DNA of 12,165 bases, from NCBI GenBank assembly GCA_002412425.1, contig DHVB01000043.1, positions 1 to 12,165 on the forward strand. The letters are read 5' to 3'. The notes under the pieces are model-generated. The model saw nothing but the letters and a program-made list of their open reading frames with translations. It was not told where the DNA came from and did no database searches. The DNA comes from Bacteroidales bacterium UBA5219. Its GTDB lineage: Bacteria; Bacteroidota; Bacteroidia; Bacteroidales; ML635J-15. The translations under genes were made by a program, and so were the position numbers. Shown here piece after piece: positions 1-8,111 of the stretch; position 1 is the first letter of the stretch, and the number at the start of each line of letters is the position of its first letter.

Positions 1-38
1 CAACGTGGTGAAACTTTACATTTAACCTTTAAAAAATT

Positions 39-3000
39 ATGATTATGAAAACAATTATTGTTACTTTAGGCTTTTTGTTTGTTGCTTCGTTAGGCTTTGC
101 TCAAACTCAGCTTAGCAATGATTTTAACAATGCAACAGAAATGTATGTTAATACTGAATGCATTTTTGAAACTTATAGGTATAATCATGATTTTGGTTCT
201 GATCTACCAGACTTAAAATGTGATAGAATGTATCCAGGTGTTAGTTCTTACTTTATATTTAAAATCACAGAAAATTCAAGTTTAACATTAAAAATTCAAT
301 TTGAAACAGAAAAGTTCTTCGGTTTAGCTTTTTATACTTTGCAAAATGGAGAATATGTAGAGTTAAAATGTGATACTTATAAATCGACAGAAGGAGAGTT
401 GAAGATTTATTGGGACGAAGGATTGGCAAATGTTGACATTATAGCACGCTTTTGGATTATGGGTGAATTAGGCTCAGGTGAGGTGGATATTTGTTTGTCA
501 TCGGAACGCCAGAATTTACAACCAAAAGTTTTAAATGTTAGCACAACTCAATATACTGTTCAAGAACTTGTTCAGGAAGTGTTAATTACTGGCTGTTTAA
601 CGGCTTCTAATATTACTTTTACTGGAAATTCTGCTCAAATAGGCTATTTTTCTAATGCAATACCAGGTCTTGATTTTTCTAGTGGAGTAATTTTAAGTTC
701 AGGTAGAGTAACTGATGCTCCAGGTCCAAATACATCAGGTTCAACTAGTACACAATTTGGGGGAGCTGGAGATCCTCAATTAAACTCTTTGATACCAGGC
801 TATACTACTAGAGATGCAGCGGTTTTAGAGTTTGATTTCGTTCCAGCTTCTAATATGCTTGAGTTTCAATATGTTTTTGCAAGTGAAGAATATCCTGAAT
901 TTGCTCCCCCAAACAATTCATCATATAATGATGTGTTTGGTTTTTTTATTAGTGGTGGTCCAGAAAATTATAATAATGTTAATGTAGCTTTAATTCCAGG
1001 TACATCAACTCCAGTAAGTATAAATAATGTTAATGCTGTTACAAATTCGCAATATTATGTAAACAATCAAGGAGGTGCTAATATAGAATATGATGCTTAT
1101 ACGACAACTTTTACAGCTTCAAAGCCAGTAACAGCATGTGCTACCTATCATATTAAAATGGCAGTAGCTGATGTCGGCGACCAACGTTATGATTCTGCTG
1201 TGTTTTTAAAAGCAAATTCTTTTGCTTCGGGAGAATCTTTTGTTGTTGAAAGCTATAATGCTTGGTCGCCAAGTTTAAGTGTAATGAGAGGTTGTACTAA
1301 TTATGTTAAGTTCTGTAGAACAACAGCAATTCCTTTAAGTCAACCAGTACCTGTTGAACTGTTTATTTCGGGTACTGCAGTAATGGGTGTAGATTATTCT
1401 GCAATACCTACAAATTTTCAAATTCCAGCAGGACAAGAATGTGTAACAATTGAATTTGAAGCTTATGATACAGGAGTTCTTGGTGATGCTGCAATAGTTT
1501 TAAGTTTTGATAGTGGTTGTCCTTGTGATATCGAGATGGCTCAACATGTTATAACACTAGTTGCTCCATTTTTAATTGACGCAAGTATAACAGGTAGCGG
1601 TCCAATTTGTGTTGGCGAAACAACAAGTTTATCTGTTAATGTAATTGCAAATGATATGACTTATGTTGATATTGTATGGAGTACAGGAGTTGAAGATGTA
1701 ACTACAATAAATGTATCTCCAACTTCTACAACAACTTATACTTGTAAAGTTATTTATCCTTGCGATACAATTACATTAGAAACTACAGTGGTTGTAGTTG
1801 AACCACCTGTAGTGAATTTAGGTCCAGACTTTTCTGTTGAGGCTGTAACAGCTAATCTTAATGCTAATATGAGCCCTGGAAACACAGGTTATTGGACTGT
1901 TATTTCTGGTCCTGGAAATGCAACTATTTCACCAATAAATAGTCCAAATGCAACAGTTACAGTTGATACATATGGTACTTATTCCTTTTCTTGGACAGAA
2001 ACTAGTTTAGCACCAAACTGTGTTGATTCAGATATAATAAATGTTACTTTTTTCCATGTTCCTATTGCAGATCTTGAGGCTTCTCCAATATTGTGTTTTG
2101 GCGATAATACCATAATTACTTTTACTGGTGAGGCAATTCCTGGTTTTGCTACTTTCAACTGGGATTTTGGAAGTGGAACTATAGTTGATGGAACAGGTCA
2201 AGGTCCTTATATTGTGAATTTTGGAACTCCAGGAAGTCATTCAGTAAGTGTTACTGTAACAGAGGCTGGCATGACTTCAAGCAATAGTGTAAATGTTTAT
2301 GTGCCATATCCAATTAGTGCAACGCTAACAACTAATGATGCATCTTGTTATCAAACTTGCGATGGCTCAGCAAGCGTTTCTGTTACAGGAGGCACGCCAC
2401 CTTATACTTATTCTTGGGGGGCTAATGTTATTAACAATTTGTGTGCAGGTAACTATGGTTTAACAATAACAGACAATAATGCTTGTGAGTACATAACTTC
2501 ATTCACAATTGATGAACCTTCAGCTTTAACAAGTAGTGTTACAGTTCAAACTAATCAAATTTGTTCTACACCTGGTTCTGCTACAGTTTTAGGTTCAGGA
2601 GGTACATCACCTTACGCTTATTCTTGGCCCGCAAACGCAGGTGGTGTTTCTGGAAACACAGCATCTAACCTAATTGCTGGCACTTATGATGTAACTGTTA
2701 GAGATGCAAATTCTTGTTCTATAGTTCAACCAGTAATAATTATTGATGAAGGTAATATGTCTGCTGTAGCTACTGTTAATACCAATGTTTCTTGCTATGG
2801 TGGCAATAATGGAAGCATAAATATAGTAATTACTGATGGTTCACCTGCTTATACTATAAATTGGGGAAGTGGCAATGCAACAACAAGTTCAAATAATTAT
2901 ACAATAACAGACTTGGTGGCAGGTACATATATAATTAGCGTAACAGATATAAATTCTTGTCAAACAATATTAACTGCAACAATAACAGAACCTGCATTAT

Positions 3001-6000
3001 TACAAGCAAGTTCAAGTGCTACAGCTATCTTGTGTAATGGTGATAATAGTACTGTAACAGTTAGTGCTTCAGGTGGAACGCTTCCATACACAGGCACAGG
3101 AAACTTTACAAGATCTGCTGGTACTTATTCTTTTACTGTAACTGATGCTAAAGGTTGTACTGCCGAAACAAACATAACAATTACTCAACCAACACAATTA
3201 GTAGCAAGTTCTTCTTATACACCTATCTTATGTTATGGTGAAAGTTCAACAGTAACAGTTAGTGCAACAGGAGGAACAGGTGCATATACAGGTACAGGAA
3301 CTTATACAGTAAGTGCTGGTACTCATTCTTATACAGTAACAGATGCAAATGGTTGTACATCAGCAACAAGTGTTACAATAAGTCAACCAAGTTTATTGGT
3401 AGCTAATTCAACAGGAGATAATGTGTTATGTTATGGTGGGACAACTACTGTAAATGTAACAGCTTCAGGTGGTACAGGAGCTTATTCTGGAACAGGTATA
3501 ATGACTAATATAAGTGCAGGTACTCATAGTTTTACAGTTACTGATGCTAATAATTGTTCGGCAGTTACAAACATTACCATAACCGAACCTCCATTATTGC
3601 AAGCAAGTTCAAGTGCAACAGCCATCTTGTGTAATGGAGAGACATCAACAGTAACCGTTTCTGCAACAGGAGGAACAGCTCCATACACAGGCACAGGAAA
3701 CTTTACAAGACCTGCTGGCACTTATTCTTTTACTGTAACTGATGCTAAAGGTTGTACTGCCGAAACAAGCATAACAATTACTCAACCAACGCAATTGATT
3801 GCAAGTTCTGCTTATACTCCTATATTGTGTAATGGTGGAACATCAACAGTAACAGTAACAGCAACAGGTGGTACAGGCATTTATTCAGGTACGGGAACTT
3901 ATATAGTAAATGCCGGCACATATTCTTATACAGTAACAGATGCAAATGGTTGTACTTCTGAAACAAGTGTTACGATAAGTCAGCCAAACTTATTAGTTGC
4001 AAGTTCTGTAGCTAATGAGATTTTATGTTATGGTGGAACAACTACTGTAATTGTAACAGCTTCAGGCGGCATGCTTCCTTATTCTGGAACAGGAGCAATG
4101 ACTAATATAAGTGCAGGAACTCATAGTTTTACTATTACCGATGCAAATAATTGTTCAGCAGTTACAAACATTACCATAACAGAACCTCCATTATTACAAG
4201 CAAGTTCAAGTGCTACAGCTATTTTGTGTAATGGCGAAACATCAACAGTTACCGTTTCAGCAACAGGCGGAACAAGTCCATATACAGGAACTGGAAACTT
4301 TACATTACCAGTTGGTACTTATTCTTATACTGTAACTGATGCTAAAGGTTGTACAGCAGAAACAAGTATAACAATTACACAGCCATCACAATTAGTAGCA
4401 AGTTCTACTTTTACCCCAATATTATGTTACGGTGAAACATCAACAGTAACAGTAAGTGCAACAGGTGGTACAGGAACTTATTCAGGCATTGGAGAGTATG
4501 TTGTAAATGCTGGTAACTATTCTTATACAGTGACTGATGCAAACGGTTGTGCCTCAGTTACAAATGGTACAATAAGTCAACCAAGTTTATTAGTGGTGAG
4601 TTCAACAGCAAATAATGTTTTGTGTAATGGTGGTACAACTGCAGTAAATGTAATAGCTTCGGGTGGAACAGCACCTTATTTTGGTGCAGGTGTAATAACT
4701 AATATTAGTGCAGGTACTTATAGCTTTACTGTTACAGATTTGAATAATTGTTCAGCAGTTACAAATATTACAATAAGTGAGCCGCCATTATTAGTAGCAA
4801 GTTCAAGTGCAGGTAATATTTTATGTAATGGTGGAACAACTGCCGTTACTGTAACAGCTACAGGAGGCACACTTCCTTATTCAGGAACAGGTGTTATGAA
4901 TAATATTAGTTCAGGTACATACGCTTATATTGTTACAGATGCAAATAATTGTACAGCGACTACAAATATTTCTATAAGCGAACCTCCATTGTTATTAGCT
5001 AATGCAAATGCAGGAGATATTTTATGTTATGGCGGAACAACTACTGTAAATGTAACAGCTTCAGGAGGAACAGTTCCTTATTTTGGAATAGGAGCAATAA
5101 ATAATATTAGTTCAGGCACATACAGTTATGTTGTTGAAGATGCTAATGGTTGTTTAGCTACCGCTAACATAACAATAACAGAACCAAGTCAGCTTATGTT
5201 AAAAGCAGTTGTTGACAAAAATGTTTCATGTAATGGTTTAGCAGATGGACAGGCAACTGCTAGTGCAACTGGTGGTACAGAGCCTTATGTTTTCCAATGG
5301 AATAATCCTAGTTTTAGTTATGGAACTACAACTAATCAGTTGCCAGCAGGAACTTGGACTGTAAATGTTACAGATAATAATAATTGTATGGCTCAAAAAT
5401 CTGTAACAATAGTAGAACCTGAAGTTTTATTGGTAACTGTAAATACAAGTGATGTGTTATGCTATGGAGAAAGTACCGGAAGTGCAAACGCAGTAGTTAC
5501 AGGAGGTACATATCCATATTATTATTCTTGGAGCCATGGAGGACAAATAACATCTGCAATTACAAATTTAAGTGCAGGAGTTTATACACTTACAGTAAAA
5601 GATGCTAATGATTGTCAGGCAGTGGTTAGTGCTGTGATAACTCAGTCTCCAGAATTAAATATTTCCTTAGAAGTTAGTCCTGCAGTTTGTGGTTCTTATG
5701 GTGGTAGCATTGTTGCTACTGTTGTTGGAGGTAGTCCAGATTACCAATATATGTGGTCAACTAGTACTACTCAAGATAATATTCAAAATTTAGTTCCTGG
5801 AAACTATAGTATTACAGTGAGAGACACACATATGTGTACTAAAACACAAAGTATTGATGTTGGTATTTATGGAAGTATAAATGCAGAAATAAATGAATTG
5901 AACTCTATTAAATGTTTTGGAAATCAAGAAGGAGCTTTACAAGCGGTTAGTAGCAATGGAAAATATCCATTAAATTTTGAGTGGAACACAGGAGCAACAA

Positions 6001-7061
6001 ATTCTACTATTACAGATCTTGGTATAGGTTTTTACAATGTTATAATTACTGACGCATGGGGTTGTGTTGGTGGTACTAGTTATGTTTTGGTTGGACCTAC
6101 ACAAATTGTAGCACATGCAGATATTCAAAATGTAAGTTGCTTTGGTCTTGCAGATGGAGAAATTTCAACTCAAGTAGTTGGAGGTACTCCACCATATACT
6201 TACTTATGGTCTAATGCTCAACCATCAACTAGCATATCTGGCTTACAAGCAGGTTCATATTCATTAACCTTATATGACAGTGTTGGTTGTCAAGAAATAG
6301 AAACTTATGAAATTACACAGCCTGATAAATTAAAGATTGATTTAGTTGTTAAAGATATCCTTTGCTATGGTAACAATGATGGAGGAATAAAGATTAATGC
6401 TACTGGAGGTACTCAACCATATTCTTATGAATTAGCTATTGAAGATTCTGTTCTTATCGGACAATTGCACTCTCCTTTAGGTACAGGAAATTATGTGGCT
6501 TATGTTAGAGATAGAAATTCATGTTTAGACTCAGCTTTAGTTATGATTACTAGCCCTGCACCTTTGGAAGGTTCTTATATTTTTGAAAGTCCAAGTTGCA
6601 ATGGAGCAAGAGATGGCTATATTGAAATTACTGTAACAGGAGGAGTAGAACCTTATTTATATTCAAATAATTATTTTACTGCTGACATTGCATTGCTTAG
6701 TGGTTTAGGTGCAGGCAATTTCAATGTAACTGTTACAGATGCAAATGATTGTAGAATTGAGTTTGAAGAAATATTCTTAGCAGAATCAGATATTGAATGC
6801 TTAAAAATACCAAATGCATTTACACCTAATGGTGATGGAATAAATGATACTTGGATAATAGAAAATATAAAGATGTTCCCAGGTGCTAGAATATTTGTTT
6901 TCAATAGATGGGGACAAGAAGTTTGGATGGGTTATCCAGACGAAGAATGGGACGGTACATATCGTAATTCTAAACCAATGCCAGCGGGTACATATCTATA
7001 TGTAATAGAATTGTATAATGGAACCAAACCTTATACAGGTACTGTAAGTTTAATTTATTAA
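39..7061 (+). CDS. SprB-like giant repeat adhesin with T9SS type B sorting domain
   Basis: This is a secreted cell-surface protein, probably an adhesin like the mobile gliding adhesin SprB. A signal peptide (basic MIMK start, hydrophobic core, likely cleavage near SLGFAQ, residue ~20-22) comes first. Residues ~25-165 resemble a PPC-type jelly roll. Residues ~168-395 are a choice-of-anchor L domain (ASEEYPEF and NDVFGFFISGG motifs). A Calx-beta-like domain follows (~410-505, with GTAVMGVDYSAIP), then an Ig-like domain (~514-590) and two PKD-like domains (~592-758). Residues 759-2250 are 21 SprB repeats, and ~2254-2340 is the gliding-motility-associated C-terminal domain (PNAFTPNGDGINDTW, FNRWGQEVW, PAGTYLYVI). 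At 2340 residues it is much smaller than Flavobacterium johnsoniae SprB but has the same plan. ATG at 45 is an equally good start. No PorP/SprF partner gene follows, and a terminator ends the transcript. Role in gliding versus attachment is inference. Confidence 0.93.
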   Translation: MIMKTIIVTLGFLFVASLGFAQTQLSNDFNNATEMYVNTECIFETYRYNHDFGSDLPDLKCDRMYPGVSSYFIFKITENSSLTLKIQFETEKFFGLAFYTLQNGEYVELKCDTYKSTEGELKIYWDEGLANVDIIARFWIMGELGSGEVDICLSSERQNLQPKVLNVSTTQYTVQELVQEVLITGCLTASNITFTGNSAQIGYFSNAIPGLDFSSGVILSSGRVTDAPGPNTSGSTSTQFGGAGDPQLNSLIPGYTTRDAAVLEFDFVPASNMLEFQYVFASEEYPEFAPPNNSSYNDVFGFFISGGPENYNNVNVALIPGTSTPVSINNVNAVTNSQYYVNNQGGANIEYDAYTTTFTASKPVTACATYHIKMAVADVGDQRYDSAVFLKANSFASGESFVVESYNAWSPSLSVMRGCTNYVKFCRTTAIPLSQPVPVELFISGTAVMGVDYSAIPTNFQIPAGQECVTIEFEAYDTGVLGDAAIVLSFDSGCPCDIEMAQHVITLVAPFLIDASITGSGPICVGETTSLSVNVIANDMTYVDIVWSTGVEDVTTINVSPTSTTTYTCKVIYPCDTITLETTVVVVEPPVVNLGPDFSVEAVTANLNANMSPGNTGYWTVISGPGNATISPINSPNATVTVDTYGTYSFSWTETSLAPNCVDSDIINVTFFHVPIADLEASPILCFGDNTIITFTGEAIPGFATFNWDFGSGTIVDGTGQGPYIVNFGTPGSHSVSVTVTEAGMTSSNSVNVYVPYPISATLTTNDASCYQTCDGSASVSVTGGTPPYTYSWGANVINNLCAGNYGLTITDNNACEYITSFTIDEPSALTSSVTVQTNQICSTPGSATVLGSGGTSPYAYSWPANAGGVSGNTASNLIAGTYDVTVRDANSCSIVQPVIIIDEGNMSAVATVNTNVSCYGGNNGSINIVITDGSPAYTINWGSGNATTSSNNYTITDLVAGTYIISVTDINSCQTILTATITEPALLQASSSATAILCNGDNSTVTVSASGGTLPYTGTGNFTRSAGTYSFTVTDAKGCTAETNITITQPTQLVASSSYTPILCYGESSTVTVSATGGTGAYTGTGTYTVSAGTHSYTVTDANGCTSATSVTISQPSLLVANSTGDNVLCYGGTTTVNVTASGGTGAYSGTGIMTNISAGTHSFTVTDANNCSAVTNITITEPPLLQASSSATAILCNGETSTVTVSATGGTAPYTGTGNFTRPAGTYSFTVTDAKGCTAETSITITQPTQLIASSAYTPILCNGGTSTVTVTATGGTGIYSGTGTYIVNAGTYSYTVTDANGCTSETSVTISQPNLLVASSVANEILCYGGTTTVIVTASGGMLPYSGTGAMTNISAGTHSFTITDANNCSAVTNITITEPPLLQASSSATAILCNGETSTVTVSATGGTSPYTGTGNFTLPVGTYSYTVTDAKGCTAETSITITQPSQLVASSTFTPILCYGETSTVTVSATGGTGTYSGIGEYVVNAGNYSYTVTDANGCASVTNGTISQPSLLVVSSTANNVLCNGGTTAVNVIASGGTAPYFGAGVITNISAGTYSFTVTDLNNCSAVTNITISEPPLLVASSSAGNILCNGGTTAVTVTATGGTLPYSGTGVMNNISSGTYAYIVTDANNCTATTNISISEPPLLLANANAGDILCYGGTTTVNVTASGGTVPYFGIGAINNISSGTYSYVVEDANGCLATANITITEPSQLMLKAVVDKNVSCNGLADGQATASATGGTEPYVFQWNNPSFSYGTTTNQLPAGTWTVNVTDNNNCMAQKSVTIVEPEVLLVTVNTSDVLCYGESTGSANAVVTGGTYPYYYSWSHGGQITSAITNLSAGVYTLTVKDANDCQAVVSAVITQSPELNISLEVSPAVCGSYGGSIVATVVGGSPDYQYMWSTSTTQDNIQNLVPGNYSITVRDTHMCTKTQSIDVGIYGSINAEINELNSIKCFGNQEGALQAVSSNGKYPLNFEWNTGATNSTITDLGIGFYNVIITDAWGCVGGTSYVLVGPTQIVAHADIQNVSCFGLADGEISTQVVGGTPPYTYLWSNAQPSTSISGLQAGSYSLTLYDSVGCQEIETYEITQPDKLKIDLVVKDILCYGNNDGGIKINATGGTQPYSYELAIEDSVLIGQLHSPLGTGNYVAYVRDRNSCLDSALVMITSPAPLEGSYIFESPSCNGARDGYIEITVTGGVEPYLYSNNYFTADIALLSGLGAGNFNVTVTDANDCRIEFEEIFLAESDIECLKIPNAFTPNGDGINDTWIIENIKMFPGARIFVFNRWGQEVWMGYPDEEWDGTYRNSKPMPAGTYLYVIELYNGTKPYTGTVSLIY
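2313..6788 (+). repeat. 21 tandem SprB-type repeat units (protein-level)
   Basis: Residues 759-2250 of the adhesin are 21 degenerate units of about 66-80 residues. A typical unit has a Cys near its start (LCYG, LCNG or SCFG), a GGTxPY turn, an AGTYSxTVTDAN strand with a second Cys (GC or NC), and an I(T/S)xP end. Units 1-3 and most of 15-19 have the canonical PYxYxW core. Units 4-14 (2997-5189) are compact (66 or 67 residues), lack the Trp and read PYxGTG instead. These units probably stack as a rod of beta-sandwich modules that displays the N-terminal domains away from the cell. The paired Cys in every unit may form disulfides, but this is inference. Confidence 0.9.
2997..4787 (+). repeat. 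Three-copy 597-bp higher-order repeat (A-B-C units)
   Basis: SprB units 4-12 are organised as three consecutive A-B-C triplets starting at 2997, 3594 and 4191. Each is exactly 597 bp (198+198+201), that is 199 residues. A units begin LLQASSSATAILCNG and carry DAKGC. B units have TPILC and DANGC. C units have GGTT and a TNISAG insertion. Copies also match at synonymous sites: 3123-3171 is identical to 3720-3768 (49 bases). This points to relatively recent duplication or gene conversion of the whole triplet. Two more C-like units (4788-4988 and 4989-5189) follow directly. Confidence 0.92.
6798..7058 (+). other. T9SS type B C-terminal sorting domain (CHU_C-like)
   Basis: The last ~87 residues of the adhesin match the gliding-motility-associated C-terminal family: PNAFTPNGDGINDTW, then FNRWGQEVW, a DGTY turn, PAGTYLYVIEL and TGTVSLIY at the end. 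In this family the domain directs transit through the type IX secretion system across the outer membrane. Type B domains often rely on a PorP/SprF-type partner for surface attachment. No such partner is encoded in this window. Confidence 0.92.
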
Positions 7062-7095
7062 AGATATTTTGCTGTAATTACTTAGGTATTTTAAT

Positions 7096-7156
7096 TCCTC
7101 ATTCAGAAAGTTTGTTCTTAAGCCTAACAGAACAATATTCTGAATGAGGATTTTTA
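7096..7156 (+). terminator. Rho-independent terminator after the adhesin gene
   Basis: A perfect 13-bp inverted repeat (TCCTCATTCAGAA at 7096-7108, TTCTGAATGAGGA at 7138-7150) encloses a second 7-bp stem (TTGTTCT at 7112-7118, AGAACAA at 7129-7135). It is followed by TTTTTATATT. A strong stem with a T-rich tail 34 bases after the adhesin stop fits an intrinsic terminator. It separates the adhesin transcript from the DUF486 gene. Confidence 0.85.
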
Positions 7157-7173
7157 TATTATAAATTTTAAGA

Positions 7174-7204
7174 TTGTTAAGTTAGTAGAAAATAGCTACT
7201 TTTG
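7174..7204 (+). promoter_or_regulatory. Bacteroidota-type promoter of the DUF486 gene
   Basis: TACTTTTG at 7197-7204 matches the Bacteroidota -7 consensus TAnnTTTG. A TTG lies 20 bases upstream at 7174-7176 as the -33 element. Transcription should begin around 7209-7212, giving a short leader before ATG 7231. The in-frame GTG at 7204 is part of the -7 box, which argues against it as the start codon. Confidence 0.7.
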
Positions 7205-7230
7205 TGCCTATTTTTAAAAACACATTTTTT

Positions 7231-7596
7231 ATGAAAGCCTTACTTACTATCGGTTTGCTTATTTGCTCTAATATCTTTATGACTTTTGCCTGGTACGGAC
7301 ATTTAAAACTTTCAGAATATTCGTGGTTTAGCAAACTGTCGTTATTTGGAATAATTGCCTTTAGCTGGGGAATTGCTTTTTTTGAGTATTGTTTTCAAGT
7401 TCCGGCAAATAGAATAGGATTTGTTAATAATGGTGGACCATTCTCATTGGTACAACTCAAAGTATTGCAAGAAGTTATTACGCTTGTAGTTTTTGTGGTT
7501 TTCTCTTACTTCGCTTTTCAAACACAGATAAAACCTAATCATATCATAGGCTTTGTGTTTTTAGTATTGGCGGTGTATTTTATTTTTAAAGGATAA
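7231..7596 (+). CDS. DUF486 (DMT-like) small integral membrane protein
   Basis: This 121-residue, very hydrophobic protein resembles the DUF486 family, small four-helix membrane proteins grouped with drug/metabolite-transporter-like proteins. The family's function is unknown. The N-terminal SNIFMTFAWYGHLK and the central GIAFFEYCFQVPANRIG are typical. Predicted membrane helices lie at about residues 3-22, 36-54, 78-96 and 104-120. The start is set at ATG 7231: an upstream in-frame GTG at 7204 would add nine residues but overlaps the -7 promoter box and would lie outside the transcript. No Shine-Dalgarno is visible, as is usual in this phylum. The gene stands alone between a terminator upstream and a convergent lipoprotein gene 28 bases downstream. 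Confidence 0.88.
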   Translation: MKALLTIGLLICSNIFMTFAWYGHLKLSEYSWFSKLSLFGIIAFSWGIAFFEYCFQVPANRIGFVNNGGPFSLVQLKVLQEVITLVVFVVFSYFAFQTQIKPNHIIGFVFLVLAVYFIFKG

Positions 7597-7638
7597 GGAT
7601 TTGTAATTATAAAGTGCCTATTTATCAAATTACCTTAT
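7593..7638. terminator. Possible weak hairpin between convergent genes
   Basis: ATAAGGATTTG (7593-7603) can pair with CAAAT-TA-CCTTAT (7626-7638), giving 11 base pairs with a two-base bulge and a 22-base loop. It spans both convergent stop codons, so it could act on either strand. Neither side has a clear T-run, so termination is only a possibility. Confidence 0.3.
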
Positions 7639-8062
7639 AAAATACAGACTCAACCATCTTTGTATCTACTCTTACAGTTATCTTGACAATGGAACCAACA
7701 TTTACTATGGTGTCGGAAAAGCTAGTTGTAATAACAGCTTTCTCAGAATTACTGCCATGCGATATTATTTCAAAATCGTTTGTGCCTTTTAATTCTTCAA
7801 CATTACCAAAGTCTAATTGCCTTAAATAACGAGGTGTTGTACTATGAGAAACGACTTCAATTAATGTTTGATGAACAGTGTTTATCGCTACTGTAACTGT
7901 ATCGCCAGTAACAACAACACCATCGCCATTTTTAATAATAATGTACTCATTTCTCTTTTCTTCTTCGCAACTAGTTAGTAAAACAATTGCAAAAAGAATG
8001 GTTAAGAAACTGCTTAATTTTGCTGCAAAATTATAAACGAATTTAAAATTGTGGTTGTTCAT
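7625..8062 (-). CDS. Hypothetical lipoprotein, probably surface- or outer-membrane-anchored
   Basis: This 145-residue protein is of unrecognised family. A basic N-region and hydrophobic core lead to the lipobox LLTSC, so Cys32 should be lipidated after signal peptidase II cleavage. EEEK follows the Cys directly. Acidic residues there resemble the lipoprotein export signal described in Bacteroidota, so surface exposure is plausible but inferred. The mature ~114 residues look beta-rich (alternating IVVTGDTVTV, KAVITTSF, VKITVRVDT), perhaps one small sandwich domain. ATG 8062 is chosen because the longer in-frame start (TTG at 8080) is made from the -7 promoter box. The gene lies 32 bases beyond the GT4 stop on the same strand, with its own promoter, and converges on the DUF486 gene. 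Confidence 0.75.
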   Translation of the reverse strand: MNNHNFKFVYNFAAKLSSFLTILFAIVLLTSCEEEKRNEYIIIKNGDGVVVTGDTVTVAINTVHQTLIEVVSHSTTPRYLRQLDFGNVEELKGTNDFEIISHGSNSEKAVITTSFSDTIVNVGSIVKITVRVDTKMVESVFYKVI

Positions 8063-8077
8063 ATTATAAATTTTTGA

Positions 8078-8111
8078 CAAATGTATAATTTATTTTAAAA
8101 AGTTTTACAAA
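8078..8111 (-). promoter_or_regulatory. Bacteroidota-type promoter of the lipoprotein gene
   Basis: On the minus strand, TACATTTG (8085 to 8078) matches TAnnTTTG. TTTG (8111 to 8108) lies 22 bases upstream as the -33 element. The -33 element sits inside the last codons of the GT4 gene. The predicted start of transcription, near 8072, leaves a leader of roughly ten bases before ATG 8062. Confidence 0.65.

Noticed and set aside
17..24. TACATTTA as a promoter for the adhesin
   Set aside because: It lacks the final G of TAnnTTTG, and the -33 position lies outside the window, so it cannot be supported.
2028..2240. Minus-strand ORF of 70 codons opposite the PKD-like region
   Set aside because: Antisense to a well-supported coding domain, with no recognisable protein features.
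3524..3721. Minus-strand ORF of 65 codons within the SprB repeats
   Set aside because: It is an antisense shadow of the repeat units: low stop density comes from Thr/Val/Ser-rich codons, and it shows no independent domain or promoter.
2997..5189. CRISPR-like or non-coding tandem repeat array
   Set aside because: The periodicity is a multiple of three, keeps one open frame throughout and encodes SprB domains, so it is a protein repeat.
6671..6904. Minus-strand ORF opposite the last SprB unit and sorting domain
   Set aside because: Shadow of the conserved T9SS sorting domain on the plus strand.
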